A stretch of 45,467 nt of DNA, taken from the NCBI GenBank assembly GCA_027946555.1, contig JAPEVC010000267.1, forward strand, positions 1 to 45,467. The letters run 5' to 3'. The position numbers and the translations under genes are program-made. Below, piece after piece: positions 43,774 to 45,467 of the stretch. Source of the stretch: Gnomoniopsis sp. IMI 355080 (lineage: Eukaryota > Ascomycota > Sordariomycetes > Diaporthales > Gnomoniaceae). Position 1 is the first letter of the stretch, and the number at the start of each line of letters is the position of its first letter. Below the pieces are notes generated by a model that was not told the origin of the DNA, ran no database searches, and worked only from the letters and a program-made list of their open reading frames with translations.

Positions 43774-45467
43774 CCAAGGTGCACAAGGACATGAGAGAAG
43801 GACGTGTCCTGGAGTTATACTGACGAAGCCCAACCGATTGAACGAGATGCCTACGACGTTCCTTGCCATTTCTTTGACTATCCAACAATCTACAGTCTCA
43901 ACGACATTTTCCTACCACTGTCAGCACCGACCTTTATTCGCTCATTCACCTTTCCTTGACTCTTACAAACAACAAAACCTGACAAAAAAGTTGAAAACCG
44001 GAAAACACAATTTGGCATCTCGCGAAACGGTCGTGTTCGGCAGACGACTCTTGTTCATTACCTCTCTCTATACCTGTGCACTCGTCATGACGACATCTCC
44101 TTTCGTCTTCTACCAGAAGCGTAACTTCTAATACATATTAGGAGCCCTGGATGGGGCTCAAGAAGAGCTTCAGAATATGTAATCTCTTTCACATCACACT
44201 GTTTTCTACACACAGGATACCCTTGACGCGTTTGGTACTGTTTTTGAAGAGGAATGGATGGGGGTTAGTATGGGCTCTACGCCGCCCATTCGCTTGGGAA
44301 TAAGCCACTGCGGAGAAAGCGAGCGAGTTGAGCTTTCACTTCATATACCCGGAATCGAACATAGACTACTGGTTTTGTCTTGTTCGGTACGGCGATTTAC
44401 ACGTTCCAAAAGAATATACCCCCACCGTTTGACTTCATACAGTGTGATGCTTTGTTCTCGAAAAAAAAAGTACAGTGATGTGTAGTTGCTTCTGATGAAA
44501 GTCATCTGTAGATAGATGATAATGAAAGAGTCGTATGCAGCCCTTCTCTCAGCAAGAAGATTTGCGCTGTGCGTCTCCACACATAATCTCGATAGATACA
44601 CACACGTCTTGCACTGCTATTGATATCTGCCGTGGGCTTTAGTCACTCCCAGTCCCAAGGTCAAACAAGCCGCGAACCACGAGCCCGTCGGTTGTGGCCC
44701 TTCTCGTAAAGAATGTGAACGTGAGACGTTGTTCACGTCTCCTGTCGCGAGCCGAAGCGACACGTTATCTGTTGTGGTGCGACGCGACGAGACTCATCTG
44801 AGGCTGGTGTCACCTGGTTGGGTTGATGAGATGTATATTGGCCGTTGGGAAACCAGTAATTGTCTCGCTGAGGAGGGTACCTAGGTACCTGGGTATGTAC
44901 TAAGTATGCATACCTAGTTTCATTGATCGTATGTGGGTTACAGTACTTGCCCCATAAGCTGGCACTACCTCCTCAAGAACAATGAATAGTTTTTGTGTGA
45001 AATGATTACCTACTTTAAATTTCTACTCACCAGGCTGTCTTCAGAGTGAATCTGATCAGAGGAGGTGTGTTCGATCGTTGTTACTGTGCTGTTGCTCTCA
45101 AAATAGCAATCAGTTTCGCTTTCTGGAAACAAAGACCGAGAGCCGGCGGGTTAGCTCATACTTCCGCCTCGGCGTCGGGTGTGAAAGGTCTTGACAAATC
45201 ATGCTGCTTACCTCATGTACCATGGGAGTGACTCGCAGCTTCTGTGAGCAACCACACTGCCCAATAAATAATATGATACAAGACAGGCGTACTTTTGGAG
45301 GCTGAGGTAAGCAAGGGGACCCGAAACGCAACGAACAGGCTACGCGTACTTATTTTTTTGTAGATAGCAGTATTCAGTCAGCAGTATAAAACTCCGAGCT
45401 CTCTCCACCACGGCCCCCCCCCCCTCCACCCAAACAACACTTTCACCACACGATCCTGTCAATGTCA
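43774..45467. other. Gene-free right flank
   Basis: It begins with the 3' untranslated region of the basic unknown. No open frame longer than about 120 codons looks coding. A 14-bp palindrome GGTACCTAGGTACC lies at 44876-44889. Confidence 0.55.
45385..45467 (+). promoter_or_regulatory. Possible core promoter of a gene beyond the window
   Basis: A TATAAA at 45385-45390 is followed by a C/T-rich stretch with an 11-C run (45414-45424) and then CACCCAAACAACACTTTCACC, a composition typical of fungal leaders just before a start codon. No start codon is reached before the window ends, so the gene itself is not visible. Confidence 0.35.

Noticed and set aside
44341..44370. GTTCGATTCC on the minus strand, resembling a tRNA B box
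   Set aside because: The flanking bases cannot form a T stem, and no acceptor stem or A box was found at the right distance.
13..45424. 11-base G or C runs at 13-23, 39422-39432 and 45414-45424
   Set aside because: Simple homopolymers that are common in fungal intergenic DNA and prone to sequencing error; no further structure surrounds them.
1..45467. Region-wide RIP damage or transposon insertion
   Set aside because: Apart from the two TAG codons in one gene, the coding sequences are intact, and I saw no transposase, reverse transcriptase or long terminal repeats. A RIP-index calculation was not possible here.

Overview
This 45.5 kb window is nuclear DNA of a filamentous ascomycete (Pezizomycotina, most likely a Sordariomycete; order not resolved). 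The evidence is short GT-AG introns (about 50-120 nt), a HET-domain gene, a Dal5-type transporter, and conserved fungal proteins (RhoGDI, Ppg1, a Whi5-like protein, Hst4, AP-3 beta, Nuf2). Intergenic DNA is AT-richer and carries short TACCTAGGTA-type palindromes. I see no transposase, rRNA, convincing tRNA, CRISPR array or viral gene.

Layout: (1) 1-1416 no gene; 1417-3474 (+) Rho GDP-dissociation inhibitor with a 1.3 kb first intron; 3960-5097 (-) Ppg1-type PP2A-like phosphatase, convergent with it. (2) 7100-9631 (+) CCHC zinc-knuckle protein with a proline-rich middle and an Arg/Asp/Ser-rich tail, divergent from Ppg1 across 2 kb. (3) 10674-12656 (+) HET-domain protein. (4) 13906-15541 (-) Whi5-like protein; 16801-18643 (-) seven-exon MFS anion:cation symporter. 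(5) a 3.6 kb gene-poor stretch. (6) 22256-26103 (+) large Hst4-type sirtuin; 26580-28242 (+) cytochrome P450; 28783-30390 (+) F-box/nucleotidyltransferase-fold-like gene whose 3' part is broken by two in-frame TAG codons. (7) 31083-33607 (-) AP-3 beta adaptin, divergent over 332 bp from 33940-34692 (+), a conserved-looking unknown; 34889-36369 (-) Nuf2. (8) a 4.9 kb gene-free stretch, then 41317-43773 (+), a basic, serine-rich unknown with two upstream ORFs in its leader. (9) 43774-45467 no gene, with a possible promoter for a gene beyond the right edge.

Most genes are unrelated housekeeping genes: membrane GTPase control, phosphatase signalling, G1/S control, chromatin deacetylation, vesicle transport and kinetochore. 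The HET gene, transporter, P450 and F-box/NTase-like gene are the accessory-type genes. They are interleaved with the core genes and do not form a recognisable biosynthetic cluster. I found no clearly new multi-gene system. The best leads are the broken F-box/NTase-like gene, the sirtuin domain split by two long insertions, the oversized RhoGDI intron, the unknown at 33940-34692 with a possible degenerate RecA-like fold, and the uORF-bearing leader before 41317. All exon boundaries were read by eye from splice signals and reading-frame continuity; none was checked against transcripts or databases.
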